Part shown: in pieces, positions 1-6,861 of the stretch
Numbering within the stretch: position 1 is the first letter of the stretch
Layout of the letters: each line of letters opens with the position of its first letter
Assembly: GCA_045531755.1 (NCBI GenBank)
Contig: JAZSEP010000034.1
Location: 1-9,376, forward strand
Direction of reading: 5' to 3'
Length of the DNA: 9,376 bases
Origin: UBA11540 sp045531755
GTDB taxonomy: Bacteria > Bacillota > Clostridia > Oscillospirales > Ruminococcaceae
Program-made: the position numbers and the translations under genes
Notes under the pieces: generated by a model
What the model saw: only the letters and a program-made list of their open reading frames with translations
Told to the model about the DNA's origin: nothing
Databases searched by the model: none

Positions 1-268
1 CAGGGGTGTCAAATTCAAAAATAAAGTTTCCAAGAACAGACGTTCCGTCACCGCTTGTTCCGATGCTCGCGCCCTTGAAGTAGGTGTAATTACTTGTAGT
101 AATTGTACCGTCGATAATTCCGCTGACGGGCTGGTAGCTTGGTGCCGCTGCAAAGGTGGAGGTTACTCCAATCGGCTTGAGTGTTTCCACGTCTGCTGCA
201 AAAGCAGGGAAGGAGGCACAAGTCAGCACCATTGCAAGTGACAATATGGTTGCAAGAATCTTCTTCAT
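1..268 (-). CDS. Secreted discoidin-type surface protein, N-terminal part (cut by window edge)
   Basis: Only the first 89 codons are visible; the gene runs off the left edge. The start at 268 follows an AGGAG ribosome binding site 8 bases upstream. Residues 1-25 form a signal peptide (MKKILATILSLAMVLTC, then an AFAA cleavage region), so the protein is exported. The mature part aligns with the third discoidin-like domain of the 792-aa protein encoded just upstream, sharing VTSTF, SGIIDGT, GDGTSVLGNF and FEFDTP. DNA identity is also high: bases 1-60 resemble 1349-1411. The protein lacks the first two discoidin domains and the MucBP repeats at its N-terminus, so it is a shorter or rearranged paralogue. 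A role in binding carbohydrate or another surface is inferred from the fold. Whether it ends in the same C-terminal domain cannot be seen here. Confidence 0.85.
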   Translation of the reverse strand, partial: MKKILATILSLAMVLTCASFPAFAADVETLKPIGVTSTFAAAPSYQPVSGIIDGTITTSNYTYFKGASIGTSGDGTSVLGNFIFEFDTP

Positions 269-296
269 ACTTTTTCTCCTTTTGAAACGTACTAAA

Positions 297-332
297 ACAT
301 CCTCAACGCTTTTAAAATCCGTTTGTGGATGT
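297..332 (-). other. Hairpin in the leader of the partial surface-protein gene
   Basis: An imperfect inverted repeat lies in the putative 5' leader of the gene that starts at 268. ACATCC pairs with GGATGT (297-302 with 327-332) and AACG pairs with CGTT (305-308 with 320-323), around an 11-base A/T-rich loop. It could be an mRNA-stabilising or regulatory structure. It has no T-run, so it is not an intrinsic terminator. The upstream paralogue also has a leader hairpin, but with a different sequence. Confidence 0.3.
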
Positions 333-392
333 ATGTCCTATTTAATTTTACTTCATTTCCCAATAAAAAGCAATGGAAACCAAGGCTTACGT

Positions 393-404
393 GCCAAGTT
401 TGGC
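393..404. promoter_or_regulatory. Small palindrome, possible operator
   Basis: GCCAA-GT-TTGGC is a perfect 5-bp inverted repeat around a 2-base centre. It sits about 125 bases upstream of the partial surface-protein start and just downstream of its candidate promoter. Such a site could bind a dimeric repressor, but it is short enough to arise by chance and no matching regulator lies in the window. Confidence 0.2.
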
Positions 405-428
405 TTTTGTCACAAAAAAGGATTTGTA

Positions 429-459
429 AATTTAGCAACTATCACAATGGATTTGTCAA
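429..459 (-). promoter_or_regulatory. Candidate promoter of the partial surface-protein gene
   Basis: On the minus strand a perfect TTGACA (454-459) is followed by a weak -10: TAAATT with a 19-base spacer (429-434), or GCTAAA with a 17-base spacer (431-436). It lies between the terminator of the preceding gene and the start codon at 268, and would give a leader of about 150 bases. The -35 is convincing and the -10 is not. Confidence 0.35.
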
Positions 460-483
460 TCGGTCTTTTCGATTCCGCCGAAG

Positions 484-519
484 ACAAAAAATCCACGCTT
501 TTTTCAAAGCGTGGATTTT
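484..519 (-). terminator. Intrinsic terminator of the 792-aa surface-protein gene
   Basis: A perfect 14-bp stem (488-501 with 506-519) closes on a 4-base loop that reads GAAA on the minus strand. The minus-strand transcript continues into a T-run (TTTTTTG). It lies about 57 bases past the stop codon at 576. It should separate the two paralogous surface-protein genes into distinct transcripts. Confidence 0.9.
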
Positions 520-575
520 GAGTTTTGGGTTTTAGTTGCCGTCAGTATAATCGGCTGTAAACTCAGAACCGCTGA

Positions 576-2954
576 TTAGCCAACAATTGCCAAGAGGTCG
601 TTATACTGATCTTCTGTGATGCCGTTGGGGTTGCCGCTGTTGAAAGAAGCAATTGCTTTCTCTGCAACGCCTACATAGCTCTGTGTCTTCTCTTCGAAGT
701 AGGTGTAAGCACCGTCAACGAGCATATAGGGTACAGCTACGATTGTCTGATCCCAAGCAGTTTCAGGAATGTCGATGAGAACTGCTGTGTATCTGATCAT
801 ATCGTCATCCTGGCTGAGAATATTTCTTGCAACGATATCAAGAGCGTCTCCTATACCGTCATCTTGTGCTTCAAGGTATGCTGTGAGTGTAGCTCCGCCG
901 AGCATCTCTTCGGGAAGGAGGAACATACCAAACTTTATCTCTGCGTTGTCAGAGTATGTGTATGTGCCTTCGATGCCTGCGAGAGCCTTGTCAATATCTG
1001 CGCCGAAACGGATACCTGCGGAGAGGCCGTTGCCTTCAAGTCTGATGTTTGCGCCAAGAGCTGTAACGGGCTCTTCAACAAGAGGCTCAGGTGTACCTGT
1101 GAAGGTGGATTCAACCCAAACGAGCCATGTTCCGCTTGTTTCTGTTACGTCTATCTTGAAGTACTTGTAGTAGCCCTCGTGAGAGATGGCCTGTGTATTT
1201 GTTACACCGGGAGAAGCGAGTGCCCATGTGAGATCAACAAGCTCGTGAACAGGTGTCCAGGTACTGTTGTCGTTGGAGCCGTAGATAGTACCATTCAGAA
1301 TGTGGTTGGTTCCACCCATCTGGAAGAACATTTCTGTGAGGTTAACGGGGGTGTCAAATTCGAAAACAAAGTTTCCGAGAACAGAAGTTCCGTCACCGGT
1401 TGCTCCGAAATCCGTACTATAGAAGTACATATTGTGGCCTGTGGTAAACGTACCGTCTATAATTCCGCTAAGCGGAGTATTAGCCTGTTTCGGGTCAAAG
1501 GTAGAGGTTACAGAAGAAGGAACCAAGCCTGCGGGGCTGCTGAAGTCACGCAAGGTATAGGTGAAGGTGATGGTGTTTCCGCCTTCAGCGACTGTGAAGG
1601 TTTTGGAATCCTCGTCAACTGTATATCTTACGAGATCAAGTGCTTTAACAGTTACGCTGTCGCCAACGTAGCCTGTGCTGGTGGTTGCATCAGCGACAGG
1701 TCTGCCGTTTGTATCAACGTGGTTTACTGTGTAGCTTGCAGTTGCTCTTGGTGTATATACGAAGGTGATTGTGTTTGTGCCGTTTACGAGTGTGATGGTC
1801 TTTGTTGCTTCGTCAACTGTGTAACCTGTGATGTTCTTTGCAGTTTCTGTTACATCAAAGCCAACGATACCGGAGTCGGTCTTTGCGGCTGTAAGGGGTT
1901 CGCCCTCTGTGTCAACGTAGTTTACTGTGTACTCTACTTCCTGTACAGAAGTATCTTCAAATCCGTAGAAGGCAACTTCCCTACAAGCAGGTTGATTGTT
2001 GTTATCAAGTATGCTGTACGCATCTACCTTGATATAACGATAGGAAGTGTCACAGTCAATTTCTACTGTGCCTGAAGTGCTTGAGAGGTTAACTGTTGCA
2101 AAAGGCTCTGTACCAAAGTCTACGCCGTCTGCAGATCCCCAGAGAGCAGTTCCTGTTGCGTATTTGCTACCCCAAGAGGAGTAGAACTTTGCAATTGTGT
2201 AGAATCCGCCGAGATCAACGACGAAGCTGAAGTTTCTCGAATCGCCGGGGATGCCGGTAGAGGTAGTGTAGGTTGAGCTTCTGAATAAGTTGGCATTGTT
2301 GGCTTCTAATCCGTCAAGAACTACCGAGATAGGACCGTAGTTGCTGTGATTCGGAAGGTGGGAAGTAACGCCGGCGGGTGTGATTTTATCGGGAACAGCA
2401 ACGCCCTCAGCAAGTACGCCCTTAAACTTAACCTCAAGGCAAGCAGGGTCATTGTTCTTTGTATTATATGCCTCTACCAGAATATAACGATAGTATCCGT
2501 CGTGGGTTACCGCTCTTGTTTGCTTGTTGTCTTCAAGGGTGAAGTCTGCTATCAACGTCCACTCAGCGTCAGCTGCGTTGGAGTTGGAAGCCCAAAGAGC
2601 TACACCTGTTGCATAGCTAGAACCCCAAGAAGAATAGAACTCGGTGATGTTGTATTCATAGCCAAGGTCTACTGTAAAGTTGAAGTTATCCAGGTTGGGA
2701 GCTGTTCCAAGTGTTCCCGAGGGAGTAATTGTGTAGCCAGCTCTGAAAAAATTAGACCATGACGTTGTACCATCGACTCCGTCGATAACGCCGTTCCAGC
2801 TACAAGTGTGGTAGCCGTTGGTCAGTACCGGGTGTGGTGAAGTTACGCCCGCCGGAGCGATCTGCTCTGCTTCTGCTGCAAATACAGGGAAGGATGCCAT
2901 TGTCAGCACCATTGCAAGTGCCAATATGGTTGCTAAAAGTTTTTTGACGCTCAT
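576..2954 (-). CDS. Secreted surface protein with three discoidin-like domains and two MucBP-like repeats
   Basis: This 792-aa protein starts 8 bases after an AGGAG ribosome binding site. Residues 1-27 are a signal peptide (KKLL, hydrophobic core, VFAA). Two related discoidin (F5/8 type C)-like domains follow at about 34-178 and 192-332; both carry VDLG, FYSSWGS.YATG.ALW, YRYI.V.AY and PAC.EV.F.G. Two MucBP-like repeats lie at about 342-401 and 408-467 (YTVN.VDT.G, YTVDE..KT, NTITF.YT). A third, divergent discoidin-like domain spans about 474-619. The C-terminal 160 residues (TALGANIRLEG, AGIRFGADID, IKFGMFLLPEE, VAVPYML) form a separate domain that I cannot name. There is no LPXTG motif, dockerin, SLH domain or transmembrane anchor, so the protein is probably released or held non-covalently. 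Discoidin and MucBP domains usually bind glycans or adhere to surfaces; no catalytic domain is recognisable. The domain names rest on motif recognition, not a profile search. Confidence 0.88.
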   Translation of the reverse strand: MSVKKLLATILALAMVLTMASFPVFAAEAEQIAPAGVTSPHPVLTNGYHTCSWNGVIDGVDGTTSWSNFFRAGYTITPSGTLGTAPNLDNFNFTVDLGYEYNITEFYSSWGSSYATGVALWASNSNAADAEWTLIADFTLEDNKQTRAVTHDGYYRYILVEAYNTKNNDPACLEVKFKGVLAEGVAVPDKITPAGVTSHLPNHSNYGPISVVLDGLEANNANLFRSSTYTTSTGIPGDSRNFSFVVDLGGFYTIAKFYSSWGSKYATGTALWGSADGVDFGTEPFATVNLSSTSGTVEIDCDTSYRYIKVDAYSILDNNNQPACREVAFYGFEDTSVQEVEYTVNYVDTEGEPLTAAKTDSGIVGFDVTETAKNITGYTVDEATKTITLVNGTNTITFVYTPRATASYTVNHVDTNGRPVADATTSTGYVGDSVTVKALDLVRYTVDEDSKTFTVAEGGNTITFTYTLRDFSSPAGLVPSSVTSTFDPKQANTPLSGIIDGTFTTGHNMYFYSTDFGATGDGTSVLGNFVFEFDTPVNLTEMFFQMGGTNHILNGTIYGSNDNSTWTPVHELVDLTWALASPGVTNTQAISHEGYYKYFKIDVTETSGTWLVWVESTFTGTPEPLVEEPVTALGANIRLEGNGLSAGIRFGADIDKALAGIEGTYTYSDNAEIKFGMFLLPEEMLGGATLTAYLEAQDDGIGDALDIVARNILSQDDDMIRYTAVLIDIPETAWDQTIVAVPYMLVDGAYTYFEEKTQSYVGVAEKAIASFNSGNPNGITEDQYNDLLAIVG

Positions 2955-3036
2955 TTGTGCATCTCCTTTTAAAATAAAAATTTCTTCATACTTTCATGTT
3001 CGGAGGCTGTTGTACCCCAGAATATGAGATAAGCAC

Positions 3037-3071
3037 CCACAAGTCGCGCACTTTTTACTCGCTACTTGTGG
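3037..3071 (-). other. Stable hairpin in the 5' leader of the 792-aa surface-protein gene
   Basis: CCACAAGT (3037-3044) and ACTTGTGG (3064-3071) are a perfect 8-bp inverted repeat. After one mismatch the stem continues with GCG/CGC, giving 11 pairs in 12 positions around an 11-base A-rich loop. It lies about 85-115 bases upstream of the start codon, between the candidate promoter and the ribosome binding site. It could be an operator, an mRNA stabiliser or part of a larger regulatory RNA. It has no U-run. I do not recognise a known riboswitch. Confidence 0.5.
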
Positions 3072-3083
3072 ATACAAATATTT

Positions 3084-3120
3084 ACACTATAATTTTATAT
3101 CAACTTCGTCAAAAAATCAA
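3084..3120 (-). promoter_or_regulatory. Candidate promoter region of the 792-aa surface-protein gene
   Basis: This AT-rich minus-strand segment holds several overlapping hexamers: TTGACG (3107-3112) with TAGTGT at a 17-base spacing or TATAGT at 15, and TTGATT (3115-3120) with TATAAA at 15. No single pair is ideal. A promoter here would produce a leader of about 130 bases that contains the hairpin at 3037-3071. Together with the divergent plus-strand promoter at 3237-3265, this accounts for the gene-free stretch 2955-3296. Confidence 0.4.
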
Positions 3121-3236
3121 CCCAAAGTAAAGCAATAATATAACCAAAATTTACATCTTTATTGTGTGCAAATTGCACATAAATCTCGAAAAAATAAGGC
3201 GTTTTTTCTGTTTTAGCAAAATAAAACAGTTTTTTC

Positions 3237-3265
3237 TTGCTTTTTCGTGGAAGTGCATGTATAAT
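3237..3265 (+). promoter_or_regulatory. Promoter of the DUF4870-like gene
   Basis: TTGCTT (3237-3242), a 17-base spacer and a perfect TATAAT (3260-3265) precede the start codon at 3297 by about 30 bases. The ribosome binding site GGAGG (3283-3287) lies 9 bases from the ATG. The -35 matches the consensus in TTG only. Confidence 0.7.
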
Positions 3266-3296
3266 GTAAGTAACAAATACACGGAGGTATTTTAAA

Positions 3297-3656
3297 ATGA
3301 GTGAAGAATTGAAAAACATCGTTGAAACACCCGATACAACCAATGAATTTGATGCGGCTGATATCGAGAACAGCAAAATCCTTTCCCTTTTCTCTTATCT
3401 CGGAATTCTTTTCCTTATTCCGCTTCTCGCTTGCAAGGATTCCAAGTTTGCAAAGTTCCACGTTAATCAGGGTATCATTCTCTTCATCGCAGGACTTATC
3501 ATGGGCGTTATCGCTTGCATCCCGCTCATCGGCTGGATCATCGGCGGTATCTGGTCTATCGTTGACCTCATCTTCGTTATCGTTGGTATCGTAAACGCTG
3601 TTACCGGCAAAGCAAAAGAGCTTCCCATTATCGGCAAATTCAGAATCATTAAATAA
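3297..3656 (+). CDS. Small DUF4870/Tic20-like membrane protein
   Basis: This 119-aa protein has an acidic, polar N-terminus (residues 1-26) followed by about three hydrophobic segments (roughly 27-45, 56-77 and 79-101) and a short basic tail. The pattern LFSYLGILFLIPLL, a short loop, then KFAKFHVNQGIILFI is typical of the DUF4870 (Tic20-like) family, in which an F.H.NQ motif opens the second membrane segment. The start is supported by GGAGG 9 bases upstream and by a TATAAT promoter. The gene has its own promoter and terminator, so it is probably monocistronic. The family's molecular role is unknown and nothing nearby points to one. I am confident of a membrane protein and fairly confident of the family. 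Confidence 0.85.
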   Translation: MSEELKNIVETPDTTNEFDAADIENSKILSLFSYLGILFLIPLLACKDSKFAKFHVNQGIILFIAGLIMGVIACIPLIGWIIGGIWSIVDLIFVIVGIVNAVTGKAKELPIIGKFRIIK

Positions 3657-3667
3657 TTTAAGAAAAT

Positions 3668-3694
3668 GCCGCCGTTGTTTTGACGGCGGTTTTT
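3668..3694 (+). terminator. Intrinsic terminator after the DUF4870-like gene
   Basis: CCGCCGT (3669-3675) pairs with ACGGCGG (3683-3689) around a 7-base loop and is followed directly by TTTTT (3690-3694). It starts 12 bases past the stop codon and ends 24 bases before the next start codon, so it should reduce read-through into the DUF1576-type gene. Confidence 0.9.
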
Positions 3695-3718
3695 CATTGC
3701 TTAAATTCGAGGAATAAC

Positions 3719-5125
3719 ATGACAAAAGCATCGTACATCCGTTACTCTACAGAAGGAGAACGGGTAAACAACGTTATAATTTCTATATACACCCTTGCCG
3801 TTTCGCTGATTCTCATCGGGGCGTCGGTTATCGGGGCTCTTGTGACAGGGGAAGGCTTTTTTGAGGTTTGCGAAGGCTTTTCGCGGATACTCTTCTCCCC
3901 TGCAAGAAATATGCCCGACTATTTTGAGCTGGGCGGTCTTGCGGCGGCGTGCTTAAACGCAGGGCTTTGCGGTCTTGCCTGCAGTCTTTTAATCATCATA
4001 AACCGCTCGCCTGCGCGCTCGGTTATGCTCGCAGGATTCTTCCTTGTTATCGCACACGGCTTCTACGGTCTTAATTTCCTTAATATGTGGCCGTGCTTTT
4101 TGGGAGTAGTGCTCTATTGCTTTATCAGAAAGCAGTCACTCGGAGAGAACCTCGGAATCGCGATGTTTGCAACCGCGCTCGCGCCCTTTATCAGCGAGTT
4201 TTTCTTCGCCTTTCCCGTTGGAGCGCGCTTTGTGCTGTTCGGGGTGGAGTTCTCGGTTCTGGGTGTTATATTCGGCTGTATTTCGAGCGTTATGTTTGGG
4301 TTTATCGTCCCTGCCCTGCTCCCCGGAACGACGAGGATGCACAGAGGCTTTAATCTCTACAAGGCAGGGCTTGCCATCGGGCTTTTCGGAATCTTTATGT
4401 TCGCGCTTATGTTCAAGACGCTCGGACTTGAGCCGTCGGGCGACGTGGGCTACAAAAACGAAATATACGAAAGCTTCAATAGAAGCTATCCTGTGTTTGT
4501 CAACGTGATTTGGGGCGGAATCTTCCTTCTCACCGCGGTTATCGGTATCATACTTTGCAAAGGCAGCTTCAGAAGCTGGCTCGCGCTTCTCAAAAAGGAC
4601 GGACATCTCGACGACTTCTGCGAGCAGTTTGGTATGAAAACCTGTCTTATCAACATTGGAATCTACGGACTTTTCATCCTTTTATATTTTAACCTTGCAA
4701 TTCTCTTTACCGACGGCGTGGGATTTACGGGAAACGTGGCAGGACTTATCTTTGCGGCGGTTACCTTCTCGGCTTCGGGTCAGCATATCAAAAACGTATA
4801 CCCGATTCTCATCGGCTACACTCTGCTGTCGGCGACGGTGCACGGCTTCTGTCTTGTCTGCGGTCTTGATATTCCGTGGACGCTCTCGACGCAGAGCTAT
4901 TTCGGCGGTGTTGCGTTTGCGACGGGACTCTGTCCGATAGCCGCAAAGTACGGCGTGAGATACGGAATTGCGGCAGGCGCCTTGAGCGCGGTTATCTGCA
5001 CCTCTACCGCGCAGATGCACGGCGGACTTATGCTCTATAACGGCGGTTTCACCGCAGGGCTCACGGCAATGCTGATGATACCGATTTTGGATTTCTATAA
5101 TATTAAGGAAAAGCCTGCTGATTAA
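3719..5125 (+). CDS. Polytopic membrane protein of the DUF1576 type
   Basis: I place the start at ATG 3719, after GAGGA (3709-3713), giving 468 aa. A longer reading from TTG 3680 would begin inside the terminator hairpin and is unlikely. The protein is strongly hydrophobic, with roughly 12-14 membrane-spanning segments: a first helix near residues 18-40, a dense set at 70-233, a soluble loop near 235-257, and a second set at 258-458. The two halves echo each other: MHRGFNLYKAGLAIGL (about 207-222) matches MHGGLMLYNGGFTAGL (about 433-448), and FELGGLAAACLNAG resembles FTGNVAGLIFAAVTFSASG. Duplicated halves fit the DUF1576 family as I know it. No substrate or transporter motif is recognisable; a transport role is inferred from topology alone. 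I see no promoter between the preceding terminator and this gene, so expression may depend on read-through or on a promoter inside the previous gene. Confidence 0.82.
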   Translation: MTKASYIRYSTEGERVNNVIISIYTLAVSLILIGASVIGALVTGEGFFEVCEGFSRILFSPARNMPDYFELGGLAAACLNAGLCGLACSLLIIINRSPARSVMLAGFFLVIAHGFYGLNFLNMWPCFLGVVLYCFIRKQSLGENLGIAMFATALAPFISEFFFAFPVGARFVLFGVEFSVLGVIFGCISSVMFGFIVPALLPGTTRMHRGFNLYKAGLAIGLFGIFMFALMFKTLGLEPSGDVGYKNEIYESFNRSYPVFVNVIWGGIFLLTAVIGIILCKGSFRSWLALLKKDGHLDDFCEQFGMKTCLINIGIYGLFILLYFNLAILFTDGVGFTGNVAGLIFAAVTFSASGQHIKNVYPILIGYTLLSATVHGFCLVCGLDIPWTLSTQSYFGGVAFATGLCPIAAKYGVRYGIAAGALSAVICTSTAQMHGGLMLYNGGFTAGLTAMLMIPILDFYNIKEKPAD

Positions 5126-5134
5126 AATTCAATG

Positions 5135-5169
5135 AAAAACAGAGACCGAAAATTCGGTCGCCGTTTTTT
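5135..5169. terminator. Probable bidirectional terminator between DUF1576 and putP
   Basis: GACCGAA (5144-5150) pairs with TTCGGTC (5153-5159). Outside a 3x3 internal loop, AAAAAC (5135-5140) can pair with GTTTTT (5163-5168). The plus strand ends in TTTTTT and the minus strand in GTTTTTC, so it could stop transcripts from both directions. It lies 10 bases after the DUF1576 stop codon and beyond the tandem repeat as seen from putP. Confidence 0.75.
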
Positions 5170-5310
5170 ATTGTAAAACAACATTTCTACCACTCGGGAC
5201 CCACCCGCATTTTTAATGCGCTGGTGGGTGAGGTTCTTATTGTAAAACAACATTTCTACCACTCGGGACCCACCCGCATTTTTAATGCGCTGGTGGGTGA
5301 GGTTCTTATT
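5168..5310. repeat. Two exact tandem copies of a 69-bp hairpin-forming repeat
   Basis: Bases 5168-5236 and 5237-5305 are identical, and the first five bases (TTATT) occur a third time at 5306-5310. Each copy contains a long hairpin. In copy 1 CTC (5193-5195) pairs with GAG (5230-5232), ACCCACC (5199-5205) with GGTGGGT (5223-5229), and CGCATT (5206-5211) with AATGCG (5215-5220), with a TTT loop, a GGG bulge and a CT bulge. Copy 2 repeats this at 5262-5301. The repeat fills the gap between two convergent genes, and the putP stop codon (5306-5308) lies in the third TTATT. No U-run follows the hairpins, so they are not classical terminators. It may be a member of a dispersed intergenic palindromic repeat family; the window alone cannot show that. 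Confidence 0.92.
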
Positions 5311-6829
5311 TTGCATTTACTGTTTCAAAGTCGGCTTCGATTTCTGCAGAGGGCTTCTTGGAGAGAAGCGAGCCTACCACGATTGCAATGCTTGCAAAGA
5401 CGAATGCGGGGAAGAGCTCGTATACCGAGAAGATTCCGCCGAGTTTACTGATAACGAAGTTCCACACGAACACCGTGACTCCGCCCGTTATCATTCCTGC
5501 AACAGCGCCTATCTGCGTCGTGCGCTTCCAGAACAGCGAGAAGAGCATCAGCGGTCCGAAGGTTGCTCCGAGTCCTGCCCAAGCAAAGTCGACTATCTGG
5601 AAGATAATCTGGTTTTCACCCGTTGCAACGAAGATCGCAAAGACGGTTATCAGCACGAGCACAATTCTCGAAACCCACATAACCTGCTTGTCGGTTGCGT
5701 TCTTTTTGAAGATGCCCTGGAAGACGTTTTTGGAGATTGCGGATGCCGAGATGAGCAGGTAGGAGTCGGAGGAGCTTATTGATGCCGCGAGTATTCCCGC
5801 GCAGATGAGTCCTGCCAAAAGTGCAGGGAGAAGGTCGGTTGACATCAGGATAAATATATTCTCGGTGTGGCCTGCGCCGTATTCCATATACTGTGCAGGA
5901 TAGAGAACACGTCCGATAATACCGATACAGATTGCGGCAAAGAGGGAGATTACGCACCACACAATCGCAATTCTGCGTGAGCGTTTGAGCTCGCTTTCCT
6001 TACGGATTGCCATAAAGCGAAGGAGCACCTGAGGCATACCGAAGTAGCCGAGTCCCCAGGCAAGTCCGGAAACGATGCTCATTATCGGATACTGCTTTGC
6101 CTCGCCGAAAATCACGTCGGCATTACCCGTCGGGCTTGCATACTCGAAAAGGCTCAAAAATCCGGGGATTTCGCCTGCGTTTTTTACAACCTCGGCAATT
6201 CCGCCCGCATTGAAGATGCCGACGCCGAGCACGGCGATGAGGGCTATGAACATTACGACACCCTGCATAAAGTCGGAAACGCTCTCTGCAAGGAATCCGC
6301 CGATGAAGGTGTAGGCAAGGACGAAGACTGCCGCGACGACAACCATCGTTTCATATGAGGTGTTGAAAAGCTGTGAGAAAAGCTTTCCGCAAGCCATAAG
6401 ACAGCTTCCTGCGTAGGGGGTGAAGAATACTATAATCATCAAGGAAGAGATGGTCAGAAGCACCTTGTTCTTCTCTTTAAATCTTTTGGAGAAAAACTCG
6501 GGAAGGGTGATTGCCTCTACCCTCTCGCTGTAACGGCGAAGGCGCTTTGAAACGATGAGCCAGTTTAAATACGTACCGATTGCAAGGCCGATTGCCGTCC
6601 AGCCTGCATCCGCAAGACCGCTCCAATAGGCAAGTCCGGGAAGTCCCATCAAAAGCCATCCGCTCATATCACTCGCTTCCGCGCTCATTGCGGAAACCCA
6701 CGGACCCAAGGAACGTCCGCCGAGAAAGTATTCGTTTGTATTCTTGTTTGCGCGCTTTGCAAAAAACGCACCAATTGCCACTACCGCCGCCATATAAACG
6801 ACGATGGCAATGAGATACTGATAGTTCAT
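5306..6829 (-). CDS. putP: Na+/proline symporter (solute:sodium symporter family)
   Basis: This 507-aa protein matches PutP in length (about 500 aa) and in sequence throughout. It imports L-proline with Na+ across the cytoplasmic membrane. The first helices carry AEASDMSGWLLMGLPG (residues 50-65). Here A52 and M55 correspond to sodium-site residues A53 and M56 of E. coli PutP, and D54 and S56 to its functionally important D55 and S57. YTFIGGFLAE (173-182) and ILAASISSSDS (346-356) are also PutP-like; A349, S352 and S353 occupy the places of A337, S340 and T341, so the sodium site looks intact with one conservative change. FAWAGLGATFGPLMLF (415-430) is a further family signature. The start at 6829 has a poor GGTGGG ribosome binding site, 7 bases upstream, but a near-perfect promoter. 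The gene appears monocistronic and ends inside the 69-bp repeat. Proline specificity is inferred from similarity. Confidence 0.93.
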   Translation of the reverse strand: MNYQYLIAIVVYMAAVVAIGAFFAKRANKNTNEYFLGGRSLGPWVSAMSAEASDMSGWLLMGLPGLAYWSGLADAGWTAIGLAIGTYLNWLIVSKRLRRYSERVEAITLPEFFSKRFKEKNKVLLTISSLMIIVFFTPYAGSCLMACGKLFSQLFNTSYETMVVVAAVFVLAYTFIGGFLAESVSDFMQGVVMFIALIAVLGVGIFNAGGIAEVVKNAGEIPGFLSLFEYASPTGNADVIFGEAKQYPIMSIVSGLAWGLGYFGMPQVLLRFMAIRKESELKRSRRIAIVWCVISLFAAICIGIIGRVLYPAQYMEYGAGHTENIFILMSTDLLPALLAGLICAGILAASISSSDSYLLISASAISKNVFQGIFKKNATDKQVMWVSRIVLVLITVFAIFVATGENQIIFQIVDFAWAGLGATFGPLMLFSLFWKRTTQIGAVAGMITGGVTVFVWNFVISKLGGIFSVYELFPAFVFASIAIVVGSLLSKKPSAEIEADFETVNAK

Positions 6830-6861
6830 AAATTATCCCACCAATTATAAAAAGTGTTTTA

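Noticed and set aside
864..2075. A 403-codon open frame on the plus strand, rich in cysteine
   Set aside because: It lies wholly antisense to the 792-aa surface-protein gene, shows no domain, and its composition (Cys/Val rich) is what the reverse of Thr/Ala codons would give.
3208..3229. Inverted repeat CTGTTTT-N8-AAAACAG followed by TTTTTT, terminator-like
   Set aside because: The stem is short and AT-rich, and no plus-strand gene lies upstream for it to terminate. It may simply be AT-rich sequence upstream of the promoter.
3213..3731. A 172-codon minus-strand frame
   Set aside because: It is antisense to the DUF4870-like gene and its terminator, is low-complexity (Asp/Asn/Glu rich) and has no ribosome binding site.
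4136..4606. A 156-codon minus-strand frame
   Set aside because: It is antisense to the DUF1576-type gene, highly charged, and resembles no protein.
5168..5310. CRISPR array or integron attC site
   Set aside because: The two copies are directly adjacent with no spacer between them, and no cas or integrase gene is present. The hairpin lacks recognisable attC boxes.
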